In this document: piece after piece, positions 25,301-40,300 of the stretch
Numbering within the stretch: position 1 is the stretch's first letter
Layout of the letters: each line of letters begins with the position of its first letter
Notes under the pieces: generated by a model
Told to the model about the DNA's origin: nothing
What the model saw: only the letters and a program-made list of their open reading frames with translations
The model's database searches: none
Position numbers and translations under genes: made by a program
Origin: Epiperipatus broadwayi
Taxonomy: Eukaryota > Onychophora > Udeonychophora > Euonychophora > Peripatidae
NCBI GenBank assembly: GCA_028023455.1
Contig: JAQFVV010012490.1
Span: forward strand, 3,288,001-3,352,000
Reading direction: 5' to 3'
DNA length: 64,000 nt

Positions 25301-28300
25301 TATATATATATATTTTATGTCAAATTTTTTTTCAGGCCCAAATCTCTATTTAATACTGGCTTAATATTATTAATATAAATTTGAATAGATAGCAGTTAAG
25401 ATTTAAAAATATAAGTAGAATATAGTTATAAAATTATACATATTGAATGTTAATATAATGAATAATAATAATAAGTAAAATATGAAAATATGAGTATATA
25501 ATGTTAGAGTTAAATATTTAAAAAAAATTAAGAACAATAAAATAATAAAAGATAAATGAAATAAAAATAATATATATATTATTATAGGAAGTATTGATTG
25601 ATAAATATAGAATATAAAAAAGGTTAAAATATATAATATATATAAAAAGGTTATAGGTATATAGAGGTTATATAAAAGTATATGTGAATATAGAAATAAT
25701 AATAAAAAAGTAGAATATATATATATATAAAATGTAAAATTATATGTTCTATATTTGTATTCATATATTTGTATTGTGTTTGTCATTGTTCTGAATAAGA
25801 TTGCTGGAGCAATTGAAACCGGCAATAGTGGATTGTAAAAAAGCATTGTAAAAGTAATAAAGAACATAAATGATATTAATATTATATGGATTTGGCAATG
25901 CAATAAGAAAGATAAAGTTATACTCATTTTCATCATCATTAAATTAGAGAATAAAATAGCCAATCATTTATTCTTGTAGTTTAAGATTTTATTAAAACTT
26001 ATTTTCTGACAAATCCTGGCATGAGAGTGAATTTCAGGCATCAGTCTGTAAATGTCTTTGGTGTTATATTTATAAATATTTGATCTCTAGTTATTATTTA
26101 AAGAGGTGTGTCTTTTACTTTTGCTTATTTAATCATAAGTTAAAATTATTCCTATTCTAATGTATGGAATTCAACATTAATCTAGCAGTTGTCAGAAAAC
26201 CAAATTTTACTAAATCCAAGATAAGCAATTCATCATTGATAGTTTTTTTTCTTTTGTTTAATGACATTGAAAGTGGCTATATATATTTATATTTGATAGG
26301 ACTCAGACGTTTATCCGATTATCTTTGCTATTGAATTTATTAACATTTATATAAGTCAGACCTTATAAAGTCATTTTAATAAACTTAATAAAAAATGATG
26401 CACACTTTCTTGTATCAATACTCATTTATTATATAAAAATACTCCACTTTTATCCGCACCACAATATGGTTATATGGTAAACAACCCAAACACTGATATA
26501 TATTAGCGATGATCTTCATAATGTATTTATCAAACTAACTTACAATACCAGGATTAAATTTAAGTAATTTTAATGATCACGTAAATTACAGTTTATATTG
26601 TACTATAAATATATTTATAATCTTCTTTATAGAGTAACTAAATCCAAATGTGAAACAATAAATAATAATTCACAAGTCATATGCTATAGAGACATAATAT
26701 TAATTTTCTTATATCAATGTCAATTTTTTGATTAGGTATTATTTATAGCCTAAGTGCTATTTATTTAATAGGTGTAGTTGATTGATATGCTTATTAAAAT
26801 TATTTGAATTTTCAGCATAGTTGTTATTTAAAATTATCAGCTGGTTTGATAAATCCATTATAAAGATCACTGTTAACATAAAGTTCCACCCCTCTTAAGT
26901 ATCAAGAATTCATTTATTTATCACATAACTTAGTTGAGTAAATATATCTGATAAATTGACAATAATATGAGAAAGCAGAATGTTATTTTCAAGTTAATTG
27001 AAATAACTCTATAAGGTGTGATCTGTGAATTATTATTTATTGTTGCACATTCAGACTCCATGAAAAAGATTATACATTTTTAGCACTATATATTTATTTA
27101 TATATAGTTTATTTATGTATTTATTAAAATTATATGAATATATATTGTAATGGCATGAACCAGACTAGCTCTAGCATTATGGTATATTATAAGTTGCCTC
27201 AATTAATTAAGCTTAAATTGAGGGATAGATGAGCATTATGAAATATAACAAAGTAAAAGTTAAAAAAAAAAAAAGATTCTTTCAATTGATGAGATGTAAA
27301 ATGAATTTTATACATAAAAATGAGTTTGAAAATTAAGAATTTATAAAACTTTGTATATTTTAAAAGTATGCACAAGTCTGGAAGTTGTTCATAATCTCTT
27401 TTCGTTAAATAAGGCAATTGAAGAGAATTAGAAACAAATAATTTATTGATCTTCTATAGACTAAATGAAGAGGAGGGAGTGTATAAAAAGAAGTACAAAG
27501 AAAAAATTAAATAAATTAATTTAAAATTTCCAAAATAGGAAATGAATTTTGTGCTTAAAATATGTTATGTAAAACCATTCAACAATTTAATTAAAGTTAA
27601 ATTTAATTGAACAAAAGGTAATTATATGACTTAATAATACAAAAAAAAAAAAAAACAATAATTATTAGTAATTGTTGAAAAATAAATAATAAAAGGAGAG
27701 AAAAAAAAAATTATTGGACAATGAAAGACCAGGTTAATGATAAGAAAAAAAACCAGGTGGGGTTCATGGGAAGAGTTATCTGTGAACAAAGTCTATATAA
27801 GGAGAAAGAAGAAGAGGAGAAAAATTGTCTGTGGAGAGCCAAAATATATATCACCAGCATCACACATCCTATAAAATTAAACAGAATATTGAGTCATGGA
27901 AGGATTCCAGTTCTACCTTTGTGAATGCTATTTATCATTCAAGAATAATGCTGCTAAAGTACTTTTTAGTACTGACTCAAACTCAGCTATAATAACAAAG
28001 TTTTGCATAATAAAGGTGATATTCTATTTAACTGATGTGTAGCAGATAGAGCCTGAATAGTGTAGCTCTACTAATTCTTTAAAAAATGTCTATAAGGAGT
28101 CTGGAAATGATGAAGAAGTGAAGTATAGCTTACTTGCTCATAGAACAGTTTTCTTATCATTTGAGTGATATAGCCCTCATATCTGAATTATGGACTAATT
28201 TCATATGCATAGAAGAGAAGAACTGATTGATCTGTTCAGTAAACTTACTGAATTATTTTTAAAAAAAAATAGTCTCAATAAGATTTTTAAAATTTATATA

Positions 28301-31300
28301 AGAAATAAGAGGTCACACTATTTACAAAATCTGATATTTTATGTCTATAATTTTTGGTATATAAGGATTGCCATAATTTTTTTTGTTAACTTGTTTAAAA
28401 ATAAAATAGAATAATTCAATATTTTTTTGGTAAACATGTATTTATATTTAATCTTTAGTAGTTAGTATCTCATTTCAACTCAACATTTTATGTATTTCTA
28501 ATTAATTTCTGTATTCATATTTAATGTTTAGAATTAAATTTTTTTTCTATGTTTAGTAGTTGTTACATTATTTATAAAGCAGTAATGTTTAGGAATAATT
28601 TCAGTACATCAATTGAGATTATCTGAAATAAATTACTTGTGTTGTCTAAATTATTTAATTGTTTGTGTTGTTCTTCTCTCATCAGCCTTATCTCAAAGGC
28701 ATGTATAAGTGTCTTCCATAGATTCTAAGAAGTCATTCTTTGAACTGAGAAAGAAAGATCATATTATTGAAAAACATAATGATAGTAGTGCCAAAAGCTA
28801 TCAAATCCATGTATTCTTTCTGAGAAGTGGTGCTCCAAAGTAGGGTTAACAGTTTAAACCCCATCTACAAAAATATAAATAAATATCAATGAACAGTAAA
28901 TGTAATCCTTTGAGAAATGATTTGATGATTGATTATATAACCAGGATACCTTATATAAGCAGTTATATAAGGGACAGAAGGTTTTACAATAATCATCAAT
29001 ATTCATTCTAATTAAATTTATTTAGTCAAGTGAAAATTTTAATTAATTTTTGTTAAACTGATGATTTACATATTGGTATTTGTTTATGTACCAGAAGTTT
29101 TATCTGTATATTAAGGTATGAATATATATATATATAAATTGCAGTAGAGGCATCATCATCATTATCAATGGATTAAGTTCCCATTACTATATATATATAA
29201 ATGATGCAAACATATATATTCAATGTTTTTTTCAGGTTTCAAAAAGGTTTCAGACTTTTCTTTCTAAGTAAACTTACTATCCAAAACTGATTGATAAAAG
29301 GGTATCTAGCTATTCTTAGCTACAGGGTAAAATAAAGATAAAAAAAATATTAAATACCCTTAATACCCCCTTTATTTAAGTATCACATGATCACCATTTC
29401 TTATGCTTGCTCATAACTGTTATTAAAATAGGCACTAGATAGGGATTTTATGCACAAACCTTCTGGCATCCATTGATTACTCTGGCTTGCACTGAGTGGC
29501 ATTATTGTATGGAGAGTTTTGCCTGTTTTAATAACATTATTTAGGTATTGACAAAAATGAGAAAAGCATATACAATTACATCTTAACATAAAATTATTAA
29601 ATTAGATATATTTGTGATAAGAATATTAATAACTTGTACATATATCAACTAACTGCTAATAAACATCACATGATCACCATCTCTTATACTAGCACATAAC
29701 TGTTATTAAACAGTAAAACTCTCCTCACAGTAGTGCCACCCTTGCCAACCAGAGTAATCAATGGATTCCAGAAGGCTTGTGCATAAAATCCCCATCTAGT
29801 GCCTACTCATCCAATATCCCCAGACTAGTTTCTGGCTTGTGGCCTTCATCAATGAGGAGCCTCAGATCTGAGAGCATTGCACCTAGATATTAGGATCTAA
29901 TGCAACCCTCCAGCAGCCACCTTTTATCTCTACTCAACTACAAAACTATGAGAATGAAATTGAAAACATAATAATATTTTCAATCTAAGCTCAATAGCTT
30001 ACATAGTCATATGAGTCTGAACTCAGTTCAGCACCCATACATTTTGGTATCTTTGACTAATAGGATAATGGTGGCTATGGTTGTTAAAGAGCCAAAGACA
30101 CCAAAATGTATGGGTGCTGAACTGAGATCAGACCAATATGACTGTAAAAGCTATTGAACTTAGATTGCAAATATTATGTTTTCAATTTCATTCTCATAGT
30201 TTTGTAGTTAAGTAGAAATAAAAGGTGGCTGCAGGAGAGTTGCATTAGATCCTAAGATCTAGGTGCAGTGCTCTCAGAGCCAAGGCTCCTCACTGATGAA
30301 GGTCACAAGCCAGAAACTATTCTGAGGATATTGGATAAGTAGGCACTAGATGGAGATTTTATGCACAAGCCTTCTGGCATCCATTGATTACTCTGGTTGG
30401 CACAGGGTGGCACTACTGTATGGAGAGTTTTGCCTGTTTAATAATTGTTAATAATACTTTAAAATCTTTTTTTCTTTTGTTATTCAATAACATAATTCTT
30501 GGAAATGACTTTTTAATGTTTTAAATACTACAAAACTTTTAAACTCTACTGCAACTCATCTATTTTATGAATTGTTAATGAAAGTAGTAGAAAAATTAAA
30601 ATTATTTTTTCTGCTTATATCTAAATGTCAAATGGCAGGCTTTAATAAATGAATCAATAATGTTGTCTTTTTTTAAAAAAAGCTGACATGATTACTATAT
30701 CCATTAGTCTAAAATAAGCATTCCTATAAATCACAAACATAAATTAAAATTCTATAAAAACTACAACAATAAAGGCAAATTTAGATAATGTCAGTAGAGA
30801 AATATAGCTAAGATTCAATCTGCATAATTCATATTTTTATAAAAATAGAAAATAAATAACTCTAAAAATATTTAACTATTACTGTATTGATAGCTAGAGA
30901 ACTAGCCATTTCTATGAATTAGGTAGACTAACAAAATAATAATATTTCATTAGCCTGAATTAGGAATAATCTGTTAAGCAAATCAAAATTAGAAGTTTAT
31001 TGTAAATATATCTAATTAATTTGTATTATTGTCCTTGTATAATTTTAATTTTAAAAATCAGTAATAATATGGCAGATACATTTTTCTGATAATTTTCTTA
31101 AGATAATCCAATCAGATCTCAGATCTAATATACAATAGATGAAAACTTTTCATGACAAAAATTAGTAAACACACATTTATAGATGAGATGATATTTGAGT
31201 ATAGTGCACATATAATTATAAAAATCAAGCAATGTTCAATTTTTACTTAGAAATAAAATTAATTTTACATGAAAAAGTAAATAATTAAAATATTTGAATA

Positions 31301-34300
31301 TTTTCAATGCATGCTCACTATTGTTATGAATAGATATACCTGATCATTTTGAATTTTTCTGCTGCTTGTAAAAGTTCAGCTTCTTTCTCATAATAAACAT
31401 GCTGGATTGCTTCTTGTATTTGTTGCCAAATGACATCAGGATCTTTGCCTACAAAAATTTGATTTCTACATTTTTATTTAAATTAATTATTTTTTAAGTT
31501 AAAAAATTGTTATTTGTTTTGTTTTAAATTCTACAAATAATATATATATATATATTTCATTGTATATATATATTATTAAAGTAATATAATCAATAGTCAT
31601 CTATAAGATTTCGCCAAAATTTCTTTTTTAAATATTTCTTTAATATATTCTAAAAGTTCAAATGAAGTTATTATTATCACAGTAACTTTATATAAATTAT
31701 AACATAATCAATTATAGATTATTATGACAAACAGCTACTAAATTACTGTATAAAACTAGAAAAAAATATAAAACGTAGCTTTGTACCAATAGTTCTAAAC
31801 AAATGACTAATTAACTTAAATAATTATTTACTTTTTTCAACTGGAATTCTATCCAGAAATCTTCTCATGAATATGCTTCTCTCATACTACATTAGGCCCT
31901 GCTTGGCTGTTTTTATTTTAGCAGATAACTGGGCTGATCACACAAGCCTTAACTACACTATTTAAAATTATTTAAAAAGATCTCATGATAGTGAAGTAGC
32001 TTATCTGTAATATTTATAACATTGGATTCAAATCCAGAAGAGAAAACTTCCTATTAAAAGATTTAGGTATTATGGATGATAGATGACCTAACTAACCATA
32101 CAGCCATGGTCAGTAAATTGATATTTGGCTATCCTTAACTAAATGACAAAACAAGGGCAGAAAACTATTCAAACCTTTACCATCTTGTAATTGAAAAGCC
32201 TGAGGAATATTGCTTTTTTTCTTTACTGTTCCTCTATGGGAGCTGTTGGAGAGTTCTATAGAGGCTAATTATTACAAATTGCTGTTTTAATTATTAGTTT
32301 TAAATGGTGTACTGAAAAAAGCAATGGCGATAATAATTGAAAATATGTAATAAAAAGAAACACAGTTAATAAAAAAAAACATAGATAAATGAAAATAAAT
32401 TAAAAACTTACAGAATAAAAGAAAAAAAACATAAAATATTAAATCATTCTTTGGGCTTTTGTTTAACAAAGAAACTCATTTATTTATAAATTGTTGTTTT
32501 AGTTATAGCTTTTCTGTAGATATTTTTGCTAGATCACTTAATTGATAATGAGTCATTGTTATTCATAAATAATTTTATAAAATTTTCAGTTTAGAAAAAC
32601 TATCTTTGGCTGCTATAACACTTACAGGTAAAATTAGTAGAATTAAAGTGGGCCACCTTATTTGGAAATAAAAAAATTTAAATATTTTTTTTCTTTTACA
32701 TATAAACAAACTTATAGTACAACCTGGATTTGATCATTAATTTTTTTTTGAGAATCAATTCATTCTTGTATTCATCAGGCAAAGAATAAAAATACTTTTA
32801 TTTTTTTACCAATACTTGTAAAAATTAAATAAGTGAGGCAATTATCGTAAATTTAAATTTCTCTTTAACCTCTAAAAACTGCAAAGTTGATGAATCTGTG
32901 GACAGTAGCTGTTAAAATGATGTCAATTTTTTTTTTAGAATTTATTTTTAAAAAATAATATTTGGAATATGGGCTTGTTTATGAATTCATTTTATTTAAT
33001 ATATATTTTTATAACTTTATAAGTACTTTTGCAATCTTTAAATCCATAAAATAACTTTTGAAAAACATTCTATTCCAATTCTTTGTTCAACATTTACAGT
33101 GCTTTTAATTCATAGACTTGGAGGAGATTGGTTTAATTCCATTTGTTTAGAAAAACATTTAAATATATTAAATAATGTTTTTTTTAAAAAAGATAAGATA
33201 TTGTGTTTATTTTCTGTTAATAATAACATTGATTTGAAAAATTTATAAATATACAATTTTCTGTTAGTCAAAATATAATCCAATTCTGATATCTATTTCC
33301 ATTTAGCATTTTTCTCAAAAAAAAGAATTCATAAGATACGGTTTTTCTTTTTCTTCAAACTCCACAAGTCTGTGCCCCTTTCATTTCATTTACCCATAGT
33401 ACCTTTACCTTTTAATCATTTACCAATTCTAGCATTACAGTCTCTTATGACAATTTTAAAATATTGTTTGGTCCCATCAAAACCATCTTGTTAATCACAA
33501 ATAAAATTTATTGGGGAAAAAAATTATCTGCATTTGGTATCGTCCATTAATGTGAATAACTAATCTTGCTGCTCTGTCTGAAATACTATCAATCTCCACA
33601 ATATTATTCTTCCACTTCTTATTTATAATGAATCCCACTCCACTTGTGCTTTTAATATTTGTACCTTTGTAGTAAAATACTTTAAATCATCTCTTCATCT
33701 TTTTTTCTAACTTCATAAAGTCCAACAATATTCAATTTAATTTTAGTCAGTCATTTTTTTAATATGCGCCATTTTTTTCCATAAGAAAATGATCTGAAGT
33801 TATAAGTACCAAATTAACAGGTTATCATCGAATAATAGTCTGAGTTCACAACCAAGAAATTCTTAACATTCTTAACATCCTCTCCCTTCAGCTATCAACC
33901 ACTGCTTTGGCTATCACTTTACAGATTTAAATAAGTGCCATAATTTACTTTTGTCTGGCATGATTGTAATGGTTTTAACAAAAAAATTTCATTTACATAC
34001 TCTATTCAATCGATCTCCCAAATAAAATATAACAAGTTCTAAGTGGCTGGATAAGATATCTTTTAAACAATAATAGGATTGGGTTAAGACTCTTATGGAT
34101 GACAATAAGGATTATAATATGGACTAAGCTCAGTGGTCAGTTAGATATAAAAAAATTAGCTGCAGAGATATACAGTTAAGATAAAGGAAAAACTTAACTC
34201 TGATAAAATAAATTATTCTAAACAAAACATATAATTTGGGAAGAGAGAAAACTCCAATCATTCCCTAATCAATAATTTAGAATAAAGTAAATCTCTCTCT

Positions 34301-37300
34301 TCATCCAAATCACATTTTCTGAGCTATAAATATTTGCACCTTTAAAAACATATTCTCTAATAGACTCTTATGTCTAATAAAATCTTTTCTATAACTTAAT
34401 ATTATTCACTGATATGAAGTGACTTCCTCTACATCTTGTAGAGTGAATAAGTAAATCTTATTATAATGACATTAGGACAAATAATAATGAATCTTTTAAT
34501 ACTAACACTAAAGTAGTAAATTTAATAAGTAAATGTTTTCTAAATAAGACAAAATAAAGATCTCAGGGTTTTTTCTCTTGTATTCTATCAAAATAAGCCA
34601 AATGACTGGCATCCAAGAAGGTTTTAGGAACATACACTTTCTAATAAGCTAATGTATCCTATTAAGATCATAATAATAATCATTTAGATTACCAAAAGAA
34701 ATGCATACTTTAATCAACAAATGTCTAAAATAATAATAATAAAATTTAGAATACTTATAGTCTTTTACCTAGAATGGCATTCAAATAATAGAAGGAAAAG
34801 AGTGCATTTAATTTCCCTTTCTTATTCTAAACAACATGGATAAAATACTTAAATTACAATGTTTGAATTCTGATAATAGGTAAATAATGTGCAGTATGGC
34901 TTATGGATAGATACATCCATTGCAATGCTTAAATGAACAATTATTAATTTGAAAATTTTAATTGGAAAAAAAATATTTATATCACATTTCTTATCAAGTA
35001 TTAGTGACCTTGGATCACAAGAATAATAATTATCTGATTTGAAAATATATATTTTTATTTTACTTTGTGAATTTGTGGAACTAAATAGAATAATTTCATA
35101 CAGAAAAAATACTCAAAAACCAAATTTTAATAATTTACAAAAAAAAAAAATACATTTATTAAAAGCTAAACATTAAAAACAATTATTTACAAGGCACACT
35201 AATACAATGTTAGTTTGAAAATCATAGCTACTGAATGTACTTTTACATTTGATTCTGAGGGATCAATAACTATAGAGCAACTTTATTCAAAGCCTATTAC
35301 CCTCATGATTGCTTAGTTTTAAAATTGCTAACTAAATTCTAGAACCCTAAATTATTATGAGTAATTGCTAAAATATTTAGTTGACACATCACAGTTTATT
35401 CTATCTAAAAAACAGGCCACTAAACAAACATTGAATGCAATTGAAAATAAATAAATAATTACAATGGCTAGCTTTCACCATAAGCTAATTAACATTTCCC
35501 TATATATTTTATAGTCAGACACTTATTTATGATATCTTATTATTAATAAAGTAATAATAACAAAATAGAAAATTAAGTTCAATCTAACCTATTGCTGCTT
35601 CTAAATTAGATAGTTAATATGATAATGATAACTATCATCATCAAATCACAAATGATTATTTCCTAGCACTATGTTAATAATAAAAGCTAAATGGTAAATA
35701 GAGAGCATTAATCAGAAGTCATACACACCTTGATATATAATTTAATTAATGTCCACATAATAATATTAAATTTTAAAATTTTAAAAAACTTACAAAACCC
35801 CTCAGTGAATTTCTCCATATGACACATATAAATAACATTGTGTCTGTGTATTCCCATCATGCTATGCCTTAAAGTGAGTACTGAAATTATTACATCTTGT
35901 GGGTTTGCTTGTATACTATTGGCAAAGCACAGTAACACAATACGGATATTATTATAATCAACCAAAGCACTGAAAATTTATTAAATGCACCTGATGAGAT
36001 GACTATCTCAACAACTAGCTATCATTGCCATAACTTTCATAAATACAATAGTCTACACCTTCATTGATGGAAGATTTAATCTTTCAAATGGCACATAAGG
36101 GATAATATACTGAAAAATAATCTCCTCAGAGCAAGACAACATGACTATAATAATGGTGGCTTCCAAGCCTATCTCTCAGGCATAAGTGTAGGTGTGGACA
36201 CAGTCTTACCACCTAAGGAAAAGGGGGAATGCATCAAAGACAAATGATCCTTTCCATGGGATCTGGCTATCTAAGCTATATACTGAAATATCTTGAAAAG
36301 CATGAAAAACATTGTCCTCTCATGGCAAGTACATATAATAATGGGAGAGCATCTCCCTCCCACAAACATAATAAATAGTATACTAGCTGATAAAATCTAG
36401 AGCTATAAAGCATAACGAATTTTAACAATGGCAAGATACAAATTTATCACTAATAATAAAAACTAATAGCTTATATCAATAATATACTCCACGCTAAACT
36501 CACACATTAAACAATATCCAAAACCCACAGGAAAGTACTAGTCAAAATGATTATAAACATATTAAAATAGCATAGTAAATATTTGCAAAAAGATCAGGAA
36601 TACACACATGAACAATGAGCATAATAAATATTAATGGAATTATAGTGGACAGACTGACGCAATAAATATTATTAATTAAATGGCTAATGAAATAAATTTG
36701 TTCTCAGAAAAATTCAAAATCTAATTTCTGATTACAAATGATATTAAGAAAAATATTAAACTTCTGATAAACACATATGTAATGGCTGTTTACCTTTAAA
36801 ATCACAAAAAATATATATATATTATTCAGAAATTAATAGGATAGCAATATCTGCTAGAGATACATATCTCATGCTTAAGCAACTTTACATTAAACACTTC
36901 ACCAATATACTTAAATTTACCTGTGTGTAGTAAAAATATCTACACACTTCATGGCAAACTTCTTGAGATAGCTTTAAATAACAAAGTAAGATACCTTGAC
37001 ATATAAAATAAAGCATAAATTTAAAAAAAAAAAAAAATAAACAAAGCATAAATATAACTATTATGTTACCATTTTTTTTTAAAAAAAAAAGTAATAAATA
37101 ACTCAATTCATTAGTAAAGTTTCAACAGCGGTAGACAAACTGTTACGGTGCGAGGTCCCATGTCATCAACTGTATGCATAATATTGATGTGTTCATACTT
37201 TTTAAACCAATATATTATTTTTTTTGTTTGTTAAGACAACAAAAGTAACTACAACTTTCACTATGATAGACAATATAAGTACATGAATAAGATATTTTAC

Positions 37301-40300
37301 TTTAAACATGAACAGGTTTGGATCCATTGTACAAAGACACAATTTAAAACATGAGCTAGCTAGTTTTAAAATATGACACTTAATTGTGTAAATTTATTAG
37401 TAAATGTAGAATTCTAGTAACTGTTCACTGTTTCATTAAAAAAAAAAAAAATTAATATTCTGCATTCTTTTCCTCTCATAAGAACACTTTAAAGCAGTAG
37501 GTAATAAATTTCCTTCACTGAAGCACAAATATTGTTTCAGTGTTTTTTTTCTTTGCTAAGAATATATTTAATTATATTAGATTGCATATTAACGTATGGC
37601 ATACTTAAATGTCATTATTATCATTTATCAACTCTTCTTTTATTTTATTCTGGTTTATTCAATTTAATTTCTTAACAGCAATTTTTTTAAAAAAAATTTT
37701 GAAACATTTCCGTTTTTTTTTTTAAAAAATGATGTGTTTATTTTCTTTAATGAAATTTGACTTTCAGAAAGCAGTATTAAATTTGCAGCCTTTTTTTTTA
37801 AAAAGCATTTGGGCATTTCTTGGTTTTTAAAAGTTAATAGTTTAATATGTTAGTTCTTTTTTTATGATAGTTCTTAATTTCTTCTTCTTTTTTTAAACTA
37901 GGTTTTAAATTTGTAGCCCCAAAAGAAAATATTTATTATCATAAAATGATTTAGTATAATGTTCAATATGACTTTCCTAATTAATGGAAATATTTTCACT
38001 TGTTGAAATTTAGAGTTGAATAATAGTTCTACTTTTTGGAAATTAATTAATAAACGAGTATTAACTTGGCACATAATGTTACTATGGAATTTAGAAAGTT
38101 TTAGTTAAATAAAGCATGAAACTGGTATCTTAATTCCTTTTAGCAGTCCATACTAAGTTAACGACTTTAAAGAAATACACTTTAACATTTGTTTTATAAA
38201 AATAAAAACTTCGAAAAAAATATACTATTAAATTTAATCAATAACAAAAGTCAGTGATAAAAAAAAAGAATCAAAAACTCTTTTACCTTAGTTTCTTCTA
38301 AAAATAGATATCGCATGTCTGTGTTCGATTTCAAGGTTAATAACAAGTCAACTAATTAACCATGAATAAAGCTTTTTAATAATAATAATAAAATATAATT
38401 TACTGATTCTCATATTTTAAATCCAATAATATTTTTATTTCACCTTGATTTCGTTTATATTAGAAGTTTAAAATAATAAATTTAACCATTTTATTTGCCA
38501 AGTTTATTATACATTTTACTTTTAAGGTTTAGTAAATAAATTAAATATTATACTGAATAAAATAAAGATTTAAAGGTCAATAAGTAATACATGCAAGCAC
38601 ACACACACAAGAGCCAGAAACTAATTTTATTTAAGACAAGCTTATTTTAATAATAAATCTAAACTTTGAATAATTAAATATTACTGAATTATTTTGATAA
38701 TTATTGAAGTATAAATTATAAATGTAACTACATGAAATAATTTAACTAACTTATTAGCAATTTAGTAACCTAATAAATTTTAAACACTAACAATTAAAAT
38801 ATTCACTCAGCTAGCTTTCTTTCCTTCTTTCTTTCTTTTAACTTTTATAAAATTTAACATTATGAACGCACATTTTATTAAATATTAACTAAATATGCAT
38901 ATAGCAGTTATATAATTTATTAATATCTTTATTAAATACTTATTTAAATCTAAATATATGAAATATTGTCTATTAAGTGATACAATTTTATTTACAAATC
39001 AAATAATACAGTTTTATGTCTCTAGTTATTAGTTTTATTTTATCTGTTTTTTTTTTTTTTAGATGGCTAATTATATAATGCACTGATAAAATATTTAATA
39101 AAAGCATGTGGCATATCACATGGTTACAATATATATTCATCCTGTTTTTAATAAAACTTAACTAATATTTCAGTTAAGTTTTATTGGGTAAGTGATAAGA
39201 AAATCCATAGTGGTTCTTGATTTTACATTTAGAGATAAAAAGCCAATAAATTCACCATTTTGGCTGATGAGTGTTGATGTGCAGCCCATCCATATTTTTT
39301 ATATGAATAATCATATAATAATAATAGCTACAATGATAAGAATATATTGAGTATTCATTAGAAATTTGTCCTACTCAGTTCCTTTAAGGCCTCAAGGAAA
39401 AATCAATAGGATTCTTTTCAATTAACTGCAAGCTCCTTTTTCCAATCACACATATACATATAAGCAAATTAATATATACATATGTCTAATTTCATTTAAA
39501 ACATTTGTCATTGCTTTCTTTTTAGATTATATATATATATATATAAAGATAAAAACAGGCAAAACTCTCTATACATATTGCCACTCAGTGCAAACCAGAA
39601 TAATCAATGGATGCCAGAAGGCTTGTGCATAAAAACCCCATCTATTACCTGAAGTATCCATATGCACATCTATATACATTAGGACATGATGTTATTAAGT
39701 AATCAGAATAGCGAACAGTCTGCAACAACTTTCTCTCTACTTTACGTAATCGCAATTCCCACACTGTTCTTTTTCAACGAGTGCTCTCCAACGAATGGTC
39801 TATTTTGAAACGAATGCCTTGCTCTGCAATGAATGCTTCTACTCTGCAACTAATGCTCTGCTCTGCAACAAATGCTTCTACTCTGCAACTAATGCTCTGC
39901 TCTGCAACGAATGCTTCTACTCTGCAACTAATGCCCTACTCTGCTGCAGCTAATGCTCTTCTCGGCAACTAATGCTCTTCTCTGCAACTAATGCTCTTCT
40001 CTGCTGCGGTCTCTTTCAGCTACACCCGTGAACTACATTTCCACTGGGTTCTGGTCATTAACAGCGAGCACTAATGCAAGATATCTCTGCTGGTATTAAA
40101 CCGACGTCTACTCCAATACTGCTACTCAACTACTGTGTGACTGCTCTCTACTGGAGTTGTCCTCTAATTGCTGCCCTGCGTAGATGTTACCCAGTCTTCT
40201 ATTGCTTGCTGACAACTGTAGCAATTAATACACCGTCCAATAAGGTATCGTCTCTTATCCAGAAATATTTGCAATCAGCAAATATCTCTTGGAATAGTCG

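Larger units (their letters stand above)
29660..30448. mobile_element. Family A inverted dimer, near-perfect 740-bp hairpin
   Basis: The minus half (29660-30058) and plus half (30096-30448) are inverted copies with a loop of about 37 bp. Each half carries a ribozyme region. The outer ends run into the GAGAGTTTTGCC block as in other copies. A weak duplication, TGCTAATAA (29654-29662) versus TGTTAATAA (30446-30454), may be the target site. Arms contain the landmark AAGACACCAAAATGTATGGG and the segment with GGTGCAGTGCTCTCAGA. Confidence 0.85.

Noticed and set aside
25403-25963. 186-residue minus-strand open frame, apparently a multi-pass membrane protein
   Set aside because: It is translated TA-rich palindrome arm, with only Ile/Phe/Leu/Tyr-type residues, no domain, and the same string in the other arm. 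Chance frame.
27721-27924. Lys/Glu-rich 67-residue frame
   Set aside because: Purine-rich low-complexity DNA in an intron, with no domain or splice context.
29140-29180. TGATGA-type run on the minus strand as an RTE 3' tail
   Set aside because: Too short, and no RTE coding remnant lies next to it.
35990-36020. CTGATGA followed by a small hairpin, resembling a hammerhead core
   Set aside because: No GAAAC follows and no matching stem I. The CTGATGA at 39263 fails for the same reason.
36885-37106. Possible exon with a GTAAAT donor on the minus strand
   Set aside because: The acceptor lacks a pyrimidine tract, the peptide matches nothing, and the flanking TTLL-like exons already join in phase without it.
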